The notes under the pieces are model-generated. The model was not told where the DNA came from, did not search any database, and was given only the letters and a program-made list of their open reading frames with translations. Made by a program: the position numbers and the translations under genes. A stretch of 64,000 bases of DNA from Populus alba (taxonomy: Eukaryota > Streptophyta > Magnoliopsida > Malpighiales > Salicaceae): positions 2,323,875 to 2,387,874 of the forward strand of contig NC_133300.1 in the NCBI RefSeq assembly GCF_005239225.2. Direction: 5' to 3'. Of this stretch, positions 10,810 to 21,548 are shown one piece after another; positions within the stretch are counted from its first letter, which is position 1; the number at the start of each line of letters is the position of its first letter.

Positions 10810-10827
10810 TGGCGACTCCACTGGGGA
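10810..10827 (+). other. Probable primer-binding site of the gag-only element
   Basis: TGGCGACTCCACTGGGGA begins 4 nt after the 5' LTR, the right place for the tRNA primer site. I cannot name the tRNA with certainty. Confidence 0.65.
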
Positions 10828-11414
10828 AAATGGATTAAGCTTTGTCTTTTGTCTTATTATTGCTATTTTTTTTATTATTTATTTGTTTTTTGTTGTGTTT
10901 ATTTGTTTATTTTTCCTGCATTTACTGCTTTAGCATGCATCCTTGTTTATGTTGCCATGCATCACTTTGAGAGCACACACTTTGCAACCTAGGATAAGTG
11001 GGAAAGTAACGGTACCCCAATGGCTTTAGCCTGGGTAAGACTCGTGAAATCATCCAACTCTCGCTTGATTGTTTACTTGGAAGTGGTTGATATGCCAAAC
11101 TGATATTACTCAGGGCCTCTATCTTCACACTACTTGTAAGCCTCATATCGACCTTTCATGGACGATCACTGAGCATGCGAGAGACCCTTTGAAACTAGAT
11201 AATGACCAATCCCTTGATGCACTCAGTAATTAGGATCTTCCAATTAGGTTGTCACCCCGTGAAGGGCAAGTTCACATTTCATATGCATTTTTTTTTTATT
11301 ATTTTTTATTATTGCTTTAGCATTTTTGCATAACTGCATGATTTACATTTAGTAGGTTGAAATATAGGTCCCCCATTGAAACTCATTTATAACACTCGTT
11401 CTAGAAAAAGACAA
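10828..11414 (+). other. Leader of the gag-only element
   Basis: About 590 bp between PBS and gag with no convincing reading frame. T-rich stretches near 10860-10920 and 11285-11310. This is the expected untranslated leader that may contain the packaging signal. Confidence 0.55.
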
Positions 11415-12407
11415 ATGGAAAACGAAGAAAGAGCCCAGTTGGAAGCCCAACATAAAAAAGAGGTGGATAATCTTAAAGAAGAAGTCGTAAGGCTTACTAG
11501 TCTACTCGAGCAAGCCTTGAGAGATAAATCTAGAAAAGGAACACTTATAGCTCAGCCTGAAGATATGCATGTAACTCATTTCGATCCACATAATCTGGGG
11601 GCAAGTAAGATGTCATCTGAATTTCAACAAGCTATGCATTTCCAGCCAGCATACCCTTCAAGAATTTCATCTACCACTGATTCCACCGAGAAAGAATCTC
11701 AAAAGGGCAAGATGGTGAAAGAAGAGGATTGGGAAAAATGGACTACCCTAGATAAGAGGATAAGGGCAGTTGAGGGAAACCATTTGTGTGACCTGGTGAA
11801 AGCTATCAATATGTGTTTGGTGCCCAACGTTGTCATTCCCAAAAAGTTTAGAGTACCAGAATTTGTCAAATATACGGGAACCCAATGCCCTATGACTCAT
11901 CTCAAAGCATACTGCAACAAAATGGCTGAGGTGGTTGATGATGAGAAACTGCTGATTTATTTTTTTCAAGACAGCTTAAGTGACGCTGCCCTCACTTGGT
12001 ATATGCGGTTGGACAATACCAAGGTTAAAAAATGGAAGGACTTAGTTGATGCCTTCATGAGGCAATATAAGTTCAATATAGACGTGGGTCCTGATCGGTT
12101 AAGCTTGCAAGCTATGGAGAAGAACAACAAGGAATCCATAAGAGAATATGCCCGGAGATGGAGCGAGGTAGCTGCACAAGTTAATCCTCCCATGTTGGAA
12201 AAAGAGATGATCAGTTTATTTTCCAATACATTTAAAGCTCCGTACTTTGAATACTTGGTTAGAAGCTCTGCACAACATTTCACTGACCTGGTTATTATAG
12301 CTGAGAGGATTGAACAAGCCATTGGGTTAGGTAAGATTGCTAACCCGACTAAGAAAAACGGTTTCACTGAAGGTGCTTGCCAAGGCACTTATCGTTCCTA
12401 TAGCTGA
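11415..12407 (+). CDS. Gag polyprotein of the gag-only element
   Basis: The first ATG of the open frame is at 11415 (MENEERAQLEAQ); the frame is open from 11376. About 330 residues. The N-terminus is a predicted coiled coil (EAQHKKEVDNLKEEVVRL), followed by a linker. The retrotransposon gag core follows, from KFRVPEFVKYTGTQCP near residue 150 through DAALTWYMRLD, WKDLVDAFMRQYKFN, YARRWSEVAAQVNPPM and YFEYLVRSSAQHF. It would assemble the element's capsid and package its RNA. No zinc knuckle is seen before the stop; the frame ends soon after IGLGKI. The core is undamaged, so it may still make protein. Confidence 0.85.
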   Translation: MENEERAQLEAQHKKEVDNLKEEVVRLTSLLEQALRDKSRKGTLIAQPEDMHVTHFDPHNLGASKMSSEFQQAMHFQPAYPSRISSTTDSTEKESQKGKMVKEEDWEKWTTLDKRIRAVEGNHLCDLVKAINMCLVPNVVIPKKFRVPEFVKYTGTQCPMTHLKAYCNKMAEVVDDEKLLIYFFQDSLSDAALTWYMRLDNTKVKKWKDLVDAFMRQYKFNIDVGPDRLSLQAMEKNNKESIREYARRWSEVAAQVNPPMLEKEMISLFSNTFKAPYFEYLVRSSAQHFTDLVIIAERIEQAIGLGKIANPTKKNGFTEGACQGTYRSYS

Positions 12408-14715
12408 TTGCTTCGCACCGACTCCCAGATATCAATTGTTTTGAAGATAAAGCTATGGTGATAGTAGGTCGAGAATGGTCTGCATGTGACTGCAACTAAG
12501 TGTTGAAAAGATGCCTTTGTCGAGCATAATGAATGTTTGAAAGATTCTAGAAATTCCAATGAATGATCACTAAATGTTTAGCCCTTTTTGTGTTATCATG
12601 CCAGTATTCATGTTGGCATAAGTTTTTTGTTGTTAAACTTCTTTTCCAAAGTTTCAATGAAATAATGAGTTTCTCATTCAATCGTGTTTACGACTAAGCA
12701 TTATTCATCTTCTTAAGAGAGTTTTCTTATAAGAACTCACGAATACGCCTTTGAAGCCTCGTGTGATCTCATAGACGCAATTCATCTCTTGAATCAAAAT
12801 CCATTTCCCTATTGGAGTTTTGAAAAATTGATCTGGTATTTTGATTTCAAAAATAATTTAATGTTGTTTTAAAAATGATATTTTTAACATTCTACTTGTA
12901 GAATGACAATTGAATCAAGCAACTCCATCATTAAGGTGACTAAATTATAAACCAAAAAAAAAAAAAAAAAAAAAGAAATGAATAAACACCCTTACCCCAT
13001 GACTCTTGAATCGTGTGTTTTTTTTTTAAATGTATGAATAATGGTATGTAGTGAACTCGTTGCTCATGACCCATGAAATGCATCTTTGCAAAGACCAAAC
13101 CATCACACTAGATGAGGTCAAAGTTTATTGATCTTAACTGCTTGCGCTTGAAATGAGGAAAGGCCATCTTTGTTATTCCTTTCACATTCTGAAATAAGTA
13201 CATCCCTTGCGATCCCTTTTTGAGCCTGAATAATTTTTTTTTTTCATAAAAAAATCCCGACTAGGATCACACCCTACACTGGGGGGCCGGAAAAAATTTC
13301 AATGAGAAAAGAGAAAAAGCCGTGAAACAGCCAAAAAGGCGTAAGAGCTCAAGAAACTCAAATGCTAGGGGGCATGCCCAAATCACTAGAAAAAGTGACA
13401 TCAGAGATAAAATGAGTATGCCCTAGCAAAGCAATAAAAAAGAAGAAGCAGCAAATCAAAGAAGTGCGGCAAAGGAAAATAGGAATGACGTCAAGAGTCA
13501 AACTGTTGATAGTGATCCTTAGTCTTTGAAACCCTGAAACACTCTTTGAGCCTTATGAATCATTTTCTTTCATAGCCAGAAACCACAGCCCATGTTACGT
13601 GTCTGTAAAAGTCCTTTCTAATCAAACAAGCGAGCAACCTAGAACAATAAACAATGCTCTCGAAATGCAAAGAATACTTTTTCACAAGATTCATGACATC
13701 AAGAATAAACTACTCATTATTATTCATGCTGATAAAAATTAATGATTCAAAAATGAGACAAATTTTTCTCATAGAAAACCTCGAGCTTTTTCTCGAGCCC
13801 TTCACTTTGAAACAAAAGGTCATCTCATGACGTATTTTTCACTGAAGATCTCATTACCAAAACACAAGAGCAAATACCCTCTTTTCCAAGAAAGAAAATA
13901 GCCAAGGAGTTGCAAGATTTCAAAAGTAAATTGTTTTAGATTCACATCAAAATAATTTTTGTTTTCAAAATGCAAGATCAAGATTTCAAGATTCATCATT
14001 CTAGACCCACATTCCTTCACCAAAATGAACAAAAAGAGAAATGAGAGAATGGTCTTTTAAAACCATTATTTGTCTAAGCCACTGACAAAGCACGTTTGGG
14101 GGCAATGACCAGTACAAGGGGGCAACATTGTATTTTCTCTTCTAGAAAAAGAGAGGAATATCTCCTACAACAAGACAAGGGGGCATTTTGGTTTACGAAA
14201 GACAATCTGATCCTTTCAGCAAGTGACACCGAATGTTTTTATCAATGAAACGAGGGGAAATGAATAAGTCCTCTCTAATTATTTGACGAGTTAGAAATCT
14301 TCAGCAAATAAGTGGGTTGCGATGGGCACCACAAAGGCTGATTGTGCAAACAAATCTGGAAAAAGACTTATATGGGCTAACTTGAGTGGGCTAGAAAGCC
14401 AAGCGACAAAGATGACCCAAATCAGAGGTAGCAAGTCCTCATCAGTCCAGTAACAAGAAGACTAAGAAGAAATGGGGGCCTATATTTCAAAACAGGTAAA
14501 GATGCATGCATATCATCTAAACTTTGAGACATTGGACAATGAGTTTTGCAAATCTCATTAGAGAAAATTCCAACGGAATCCATCGAGTGGAAGGCCAACT
14601 TGAAATGGCCAAAGATTGAAATTGTTGTTGAAATTTTTTCACTTTTGAGAATTTTTCATCCCGGGCAGGCCGCCCATGAGAATTAGGCCATCTAGAAAAA
14701 TCTCCGCGCTTCCTC
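12408..14715 (+). other. Non-coding internal region of the gag-only element
   Basis: 2.3 kb where protease, RT, RNase H and integrase would be in an autonomous element; no trace of their motifs in any frame. A-runs at 12953-12974 and T-runs near 13018 and 13230. The short open frames found here are not conserved domains. Confidence 0.7.
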
Positions 14716-15935
14716 TTTAAGTGCCTTTGAGCACCAGTGCCTCTGAGCACTCACTTTTCCCTTCAAGTGCCTCTGAGCACCAGTGCCTCTAAGCACCAGT
14801 GCCTCTGAGCACCAGTGCCTTTAAGCACTCACTTCCCCTTCAAGTGCCTTTGAGCACTAGTGCCTCTGAGCACTCGCTTTCCCCTTCAAGTGCCTTTGAG
14901 CATTCGATTTCCCCTTCAAGTGCCTTTGAGCACTCGTTTTCTTTTTGAGTGCCTGTGAGCACTCGCTTTCCCCTTCAAATGCCTGTGAGCATTAGTGCCT
15001 CTGAGCACTCACTTTCCTCACTAGTGCCTCTGAGCACTCACTTTCCCATTCAAGTGCCTCTGAGCACTCGCTTTCCCCTTCAAGTGCCTTTGAGCACCAG
15101 TGCCTCTAAGCACTCGCTTTCACCTTCAAGTGCCTTTGAGCACGAGTGCCTCTGAGCTCTCGCTTTACCCTTCAAGTGCCTCTGAGCACGAGTGCCTCTA
15201 AGCACTCGTTTTACCCTTCAAGTGCCTCTGAGCACGAGTGCCTCTGAGCACTCGTTTTACCCTTCAAGTGCCTTTGAGCACTAGTGCCTCTGAGCACTCG
15301 CTTACCCTTCAAGTGCCTTTGAGCACCAGTGCCTCTGAGCACTCGTTTTCCCCTCAAGTGCCTTTGAGCACTCGTTTTCCCCTCAAGTGCCTTTGAGCAC
15401 CAGTGCCTCTGAGCACTCGTTTCCCCTTGAAGTGCCTTTGAGCACCAGTGCCTCTGAGCACTCGCTTTCCCCTTCAAGTGCCTTTGAGCACTAGTGCCTC
15501 TGAGCACTCGCTTTCCCCTTTCAAGTGCCTTTGAGCACTCACCTTCCTCCTCGAGTGCCTTTGAGCACTCGCTTTCCTCTTCAAGTGCCTTTGAGCACTC
15601 GTTTTCTTCTTGGAGCGCCTTTGAGCGCTCATTTTCTTCTTGGAGTGCCTTTGAGCACTCGTTTTTCTTTTCGAGCGCCTTTGAACACTCGTTTTTCTCT
15701 TTGAGTGCCTTTGAGCATTCGCTTTCCTTTTGGAGTGCCTTTGAGCACCCGTTTTCCTTGTTGAGTGCCTTTGAGCACTCCCTTTCCTTTTCAAGTGACT
15801 TTAAGCACTTGCTTTCTTCTTCGAGTGCCTTTGAGCACTCGTTTTCTTCTTCGAGCGCCTTTGAGCACTCATTTTCCTCTTCGAGCGCCTTTGAGCCCTC
15901 ACATTCTTTTGAGTGCGCCTTCGAGCCCTCATTTT
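14716..15935 (+). repeat. 1.2-kb minisatellite in the gag-only element
   Basis: Dozens of units built on AGTGCCTTTGAGCACT plus a spacer such as CGCTTTCCCCTTCA, about 30 bp, with shorter 16-bp units mixed in. Each core is an interrupted palindrome: AGTGC and GCACT around a six-base loop. The unit length is mostly a multiple of three, so frames stay open on both strands (minus strand 15960-15211 reads KALEEENECS repeats). These are by-products of the repeat. Tandem arrays before the 3' LTR are known from Tat/Ogre-type gypsy elements. Confidence 0.92.
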
Positions 15936-16317
15936 CTTTTTTTTTACTTGGGTAGGTCACCCATCACAATGAGACCACTTAAAAAAAAAAACAAAACAAA
16001 AAAAACAAAAAAAATGGGTCGTCTTCCAAATGACTTGTTTCTTGATTTCAACATCTCTCTGTAAAGGTCATGTGCCCATCTACCATTTTCAAGATTAAAA
16101 AAAAAAACCAAAAAAAAAACAAAAAAGTGGGTCATCTTCCAAATGACTTGTTTCTTGTTTTCAATCTCTGTAAAGGTCGTGTGTCAATCTATTGTTTTCA
16201 AAGTTTTCAAGACTAAAAAAAAAAGGGTTCTTTCTCTATATACTTTTCTTTATAAATTTACTACACAAAGATAAAAGAAAATGAAATTTTCCAATATCTT
16301 TGCATAGTAAATATTAT
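15936..16317 (+). other. Spacer before the 3' polypurine tract
   Basis: No gene. It holds a short duplication: GGGTCGTCTTCCAAATGACTTG (16016) recurs near 16126 together with A-runs. Confidence 0.6.
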
Positions 16318-16331
16318 AAAGAGGGGGCAAC
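16318..16331 (+). other. Polypurine tract of the gag-only element
   Basis: AAAGAGGGGGCAAC lies directly before the 3' LTR start at 16332. Confidence 0.8.
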
Positions 16332-18569
16332 TGTCATAACCCAATTTTTGATCATTTTTATTTTTATTATTATTATTATTATTTATTGAAAAGGATAAAA
16401 AAATTGATGAAAAAAATAATAATGATGATGAGAAAACAAGTAAAATGAAATAAATGAAGAATGAATTAATTTTTGGGTTAAGGGCAATATAAATGGAAGT
16501 TTTGGGGTTTAATTAAACTTTGGAATTAATCTAATTAAGTTTGGAATTAATTTGTTTAATTAAGGGTTTAATTGGAGAATTGATAAAGTTTTGAGACTTA
16601 ATTAAGCTTGAAATTAATTTAATTCATCCAATCAAGGATTTAATTGGAGAATTAATAAGTTTTGAGACTTAATTAAGCTTGGAATTAGTTTAATTTATCC
16701 AATTAAGGGTTTAATTGGAGAATTGATAAGTTTTGAGACTTAATTAAGCTTGGAATTGTTTTAATTAATCCAATCAAGGGTTTAATTGGAGAATTGATAA
16801 GTTTTAGACTTAATTAGACTTTGGATTTAATTAAATTAATGAAATCAGGGACTTAATTGAAGAAATAGCAAAGTTTGGTGTTAATTGGGGACACGATTGA
16901 AGCAGATTAAAGTCTAAGGACTAACTTGAAAAAGGCGCCGAAATGCAGGGAAAATTACGGTTTAAACCAGGGGCTTAATTACAAAACTTTTAAAACTTCA
17001 AGGGCCAAAACGCAAATAATCATTAAACATGAAAACGACGTCGTTTCAAGGGAATTGTTCGTCTTCTTCCGCTCACCAAACCAGAGAAACGGGCGCCCCT
17101 GCCATCACTGCTCCTGCAATAAATGGTTTCGAGTCTTCATTACCAATGGAAACGCATGCCATTCGCCGACTATAAGAAACCAGAGAAGGGATGCGCAGAA
17201 GGGGTGAAAAAAAAAAAGAACCCAGAAAAGAGGCGAAAGAAAAAGACCACAGGGAAAAAAGTCTCAGGAAGAAGCTAAAACCCAGACGAAAAAACCAGAA
17301 ATCGGGGAAAATCAGGGCAAAAATCAAAGCAGAAATACCGAACAAAAAACCCAAAACACAGAAAAGAGAAGGAAAAGTGAAGGAGCAGGACGGATAGGAG
17401 TATTGGCTTGGCCATTGCTCTCGTCCCTATAGACAAAGGAAAAACCGAAACCCAGAAAACAGAGACGAACAATACCACACGCAGAGCAAAACAACAGACC
17501 CAAATTCAAAAGGAGAAGCCTGCACCGTCCTCTGTTCTTCATCATAAGAACTGAGGAACCGGGGGGGAACTAAAAATAAGAGCAGAACCGGGAGGCTAAA
17601 AGCAAGAACAAAAGCAAACCAGGAAATAAAGAAAGCAAAGGAAAAAATAGACCAAGAGGAGGCAGCGCGGTCGTCCAGCACAGCACCATCGCCTTCATTC
17701 TACTCCCAGGCAAGTGTCTCCAAGCATTGTAAAATAATTCACTAGTACTGTGCATTAGAGATTTAATTAAGTGGGGACTACAGCAAGCGTGCGTGAAAAA
17801 TTCACGCACGCTTGCGGATGAAATTCGCTGGTCACTGGCTTGGGCCAGTGACCGGGCTAGGCCCAGCCCAGCCCATGTGGGCTGAGCTAGGCCCAGCCCA
17901 AAAAAATAGAAAAAAATAGAAAAAATAGAAAAATAAAAAGCAGAAAAATAAAAAAATGTGTGTGCATGAATAAAAATAATGTAAATTTATTGGTTTATTC
18001 ACTGACGCCAGAGTCAAGAATAAAAATACCAGTTTAAAATTTATATTATTTTTATTCATTGTATTTTTATTTTATTTAGCTAGAAAAATAAACAAATATG
18101 TGCATGCGTAAAAATAAATTTATTTTTATTTATTTATTTATTCATTGGCGTTAGAGTAGGGAATAAAAAATATTGATCTAATTAATTTTCGTAGCTACGA
18201 ATTTTTACCAACTCCAGAGTTGGAATTATTCGAGCTCGAATATTCACTGACGCCAGAGTCAGGAATATTATAAACAAATCATCATAGCATAAAATAATAA
18301 ACATTTAGCAATTTAAGACAAAATCAGCAATGCAGTCTGCCTTAGGCAGAACATTTAAGGGGTGATGATATCTTCCATTTTACGTAACCAATCCCGAGCC
18401 ATAGAATCTCTGTTGACTAGTTAGGGTTCCTAGTGACCATAATACTAGGTGGCGACTCCTCAAACGAGACATTTTTCCTTAAAAGAACCGGATGCCAGAA
18501 ATCTGTTCTTTTTTCCATAATTCAAGAGGATTATTATTTTTTAGGGCCGCCGCGATGTCGGGTGCGACA
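16332..18569 (+). repeat. 3' LTR of the gag-only element
   Basis: Same 2238-bp length as the 5' LTR and the same order of motifs. I count at least 16 scattered substitutions and a few small indels that cancel in length. The four hairpins lie at about 17994-18024, 18137-18167, 18200-18230 and 18239-18269. The PBS-like TGGCGACTCC recurs near 18450. Confidence 0.94.
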
Positions 18570-18574
18570 AGAAC

Positions 18575-18778
18575 GAAGTTTTTGAACCTTTGTATTGAAT
18601 TGAGTGTCAACATAATGAAAAAATTGACGAAGTAGAGTTTGTGTCTCACTCTTGTTACGCATTAAAAAAACCCATGTAAAACGAGAAAAATCGTCCACAA
18701 TGGTCAAGAAATAAAAGGCACCAGAAATAGAAGGGGTTTTATAACGACCCCAAATATCACAATGAATAAGAGAAAAAC
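18575..18778 (-). pseudogene. Copia integrase core fragment between two nested elements
   Basis: Minus-strand sequence reads SLIHCDIWGRYKTPS, then FYFLTIVDDFSRFTWVFLM and VQKLRS. This is the first half of the copia integrase catalytic core (first two acidic residues in the HCD and VDD contexts). It continues without loss into the sequence at 8568 on one side and 28928 on the other once the nested elements are removed. Confidence 0.92.
18774..18778. repeat. Target site duplication (left) of the Athila-like element
   Basis: AAAAC here and AAAAC at 28923-28927. Removing the element restores the copia integrase frame (STSKCFSLIHCD). Confidence 0.93.
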
Positions 18779-20328
18779 TGACACGACCAAAAGCTTGATG
18801 TCTTCTCCCAAGTGCAGGAGTGTCGAAGTAATAAATAACCCGGCAAGACCGGAGTCGAACCACAGAGAGGTTAATTGTATAAATTATAAATAACAATACA
18901 ACAACAATAATAACAATAATAGTAATAGTAATAATAAAGAGAGCTTTGAGATGTAAAGTTGATGTAAGGATTAAACAACGATAAAAATAAATGTCAAGGT
19001 TAGAGGATCCACTAATGGTACTTCAAACAAGTATAATATAAACTTTTATTACTCAATTGGAAACCACACATAAAGGAGGTTCCAATCATATTATAAATTG
19101 TTAACATGATTACATTAGTTATCTTATTCGAATAAAGCTAATAGTTGTAAATGTTGGCAGGCATTCATGATTATAACTTATGTTAACAACAAATCAAGTC
19201 CCTTTCATAGCTCAGGTGTCGGTTATACCATACAGTATGGGCTATGAAAGTACCAAGTATTTGTTGTACCAAGTGTTATACAACATAAATCTAGATTAAC
19301 CATTTAACAAGCAAAGTATTAAAAGTGAACAAGATAACAAATATAAAACATGTTAGTATCCAACGTTAAGGTCCATATTAAGTTTATATTATACTTATTC
19401 TTACACCATTAGTGTACCCTTTTCACCTTGACATAATTAACTTAGCTAAACATAATGAAAGAAAGAAACATAAATGAACAAGATAAGAACATAAATGAGA
19501 AAGAAGTTAACTAAGTAAAGGAAAGGAAATGAAGTGCATAAACTTGATATTAATGAAAGCAAAACATAAGCAATACAAAGAGAGAAAGCAAGAGCATGAT
19601 CTTGATCTGGAAACCAAGATGCCTCAATACATGGTAAAGTGCCTCCTTTTATAGGCCAAAATTTGGAACTATTGATTTGTTGACTAATTGATGAGTGGGT
19701 GGCCACATCTTGACTAGATAACAATCCTTATCTTCTTGTCTGATCAAGACGTCATTGCTAACATCATAATTTGCCCAGAATCCTCAAGAATGTTCTAGGA
19801 AATTGTCTCAGCTTTCCAACAAAAAAAAGATGAGGTCATTTGGACTTCTAGAACTCAAGATATGGGCTGAACACTAAATAGTGTTTGGGCTGCAGGACAG
19901 CTTCGGACTTCTTCGTTGTTCCTTCAATTTGGACTTCAAAACGACCTTTTCAAATCTTGGGCTCCTCATGAAAGTTGTAGGCTTTTGTCTTACCTTTCCA
20001 TCCATATAAAGTGGACCTAAATCCGAAATCTAGAGCTCCAGATATTATCCAATTACCGAGCAATGTTCCGGTTTGGACTGCACCGACATCTCTTTTCTAA
20101 GTTTGGCCATCTCTTTGTCCTTTAACTTTCAATGCTTAAACTCATCAATCAATCCTTTTATTTATGTGATAGTCCTACATTTAAAATGAGCATTTACCAT
20201 AAATTAAGGTATCTTATAATATCAAACTTGTTATTATAAAACATGCTTTAGTTAAGGAGTTATTGATACTTCAAGTGCAAAATGATGATATAAAACCTTG
20301 ATAAACATGCAATTTTAAGTACTAATCA
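18779..20328 (-). repeat. 3' LTR of the Athila-like element
   Basis: 1550 bp; on the minus strand it starts TGATTAGTACTTAAAA and ends TTTTGGTCGTGTCA. Compared with 26401-27916 I see two substitutions and a handful of one-base indels in homopolymers. Confidence 0.93.
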
Positions 20329-20342
20329 CACCCCCCAACCAG
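20329..20342 (-). other. Polypurine tract of the Athila-like element
   Basis: GGTTGGGGGGTG on the minus strand, adjoining the 3' LTR. Confidence 0.85.
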
Positions 20343-21548
20343 CTTATTACTAGTCCCTAGTAATCTAAAGCGTTAAAATAGAGAAACAATTTGCAAGTTC
20401 CACAAAGCAAGGCTTTCATCATTCAACTTCCATTAATCTATCCAGATAAACAAACTCTCATTAAATTTATATTCCTGCTTCATACTTCGTAAACAAGATA
20501 TTAATAAACCTTCTTTTTGTGTGCTCAATGAAAACATAGATGATGGGGCTTTTGTTGGAAGAAAACAATATTATGTTCAAATGTTTAAGGTGAACTTCCT
20601 TGGGTTGGGAGTTTTTTTCTTCTTTTTTTTTTTTTTTTTATTTATATACACATACAACTTAAAACACAATGTATCTTTAACCCATGTAACGAGTTTTAGG
20701 GTAATGACTCCCAGACCAGTTGGTCTTAGGGCATTAGGTGTTGAGACACCCCTACGAGCTTAACAACTCGGGTTGCAGATACTGATACGTAGATAGTGCA
20801 ATGTTTGATTCCCTTAAGCTTTTCTCCTTAACCCATGTAACAAGCTTTGGGCCAATAGCTCCCAAGTCAGTTGACTTTAGGGTATTAGGTGTTAAAACAC
20901 CCCTTCGGGCTTAATTGCTTAGGTTAGGGAGGCTACGAAACCAAACTTATCCACGTTTTATTATCATCAATACTATCTTTTTTTTTTTTCTCTTTTTTTT
21001 TTCTTTGCAAATTATATACTATCCTTTTCCCTTAGTTGTTACCTTCAACAAAAGAACATAATTAATGTAATAATCCAATGTGCAACCCACAATCATATGT
21101 TAAAGTGTGTGTGTGTGAAAATGAAGGTTTAATAATACTTGTTAAATGAGTATAGGAGCAAAATCAAGTGATAACAATGTGAGAGTTTGTAAACCTGAAT
21201 ATTTCAAGAAGTATTATGATAGACCTTGGTAATGAAACTTACTAAGATGCGTCTCTAGAGTCAATAAAATTGATTCCATACTCTGCCATCCTAATAACAA
21301 TTTTGTCAAATGGTTTTAATAATAGCAAAAACAGTTAGCAAGTTAGCATATTTTTTTTTTTTAAACTACTACCCTCCCCCCCCAACCAAAACGAGACATT
21401 GTCCTCAATGTTCGAAGGTAGAAAGATAGAGTATAAAAGACATCACCTGAAACAGCGAACAATGACAAACCTGAAACACACTTAAACAAACATAAAAAGT
21501 AACAAAACAAAATAATATGCTATTAATAAAACCAAAAGACACAAGGTT
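20343..21548 (-). other. Non-coding spacer between LOG and the 3' LTR
   Basis: No protein seen. Two imperfect copies of a roughly 95-bp segment lie at about 20677-20770 and 20830-20930 (shared CCCATGTAAC, TTGAC/GTCTTAGGG, ATTAGGTGTT and ACACCCCT blocks). At 21415-21370 the minus strand reads ACATTGAGGACAATGTCTCG followed by a G8 purine run. This motif recurs downstream of pol in many plant gypsy elements and may be a second plus-strand primer. Confidence 0.65.

Larger units (their letters stand above)
8569..18569 (+). mobile_element. 10-kb non-autonomous LTR retrotransposon with gag only (TR-GAG/LARD type)
   Basis: The element begins TGTCATAACCC and ends GGGTGCGACA, with two LTRs of 2238 bp each (8569-10806, 16332-18569). 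They differ by about 1% by eye. A PBS-like site follows the 5' LTR and a purine tract (GAGGGGGCAAC) precedes the 3' LTR. The internal 5.5 kb has one gag reading frame and then 3.9 kb with no protease, RT, RNase H or integrase, including a 1.2-kb minisatellite. Gag-only elements with long LTRs have been described in plants as TR-GAG. Placement near gypsy rests on the gag sequence. Movement would need enzymes from a full-length relative. Confidence 0.93.

Noticed and set aside
15211..15960. 249-codon minus-strand frame of KALEEENECS repeats as a coiled-coil protein
   Set aside because: It is the reverse translation of a minisatellite whose unit is a multiple of three; all strands stay open for the same reason and no start context or domain supports it.
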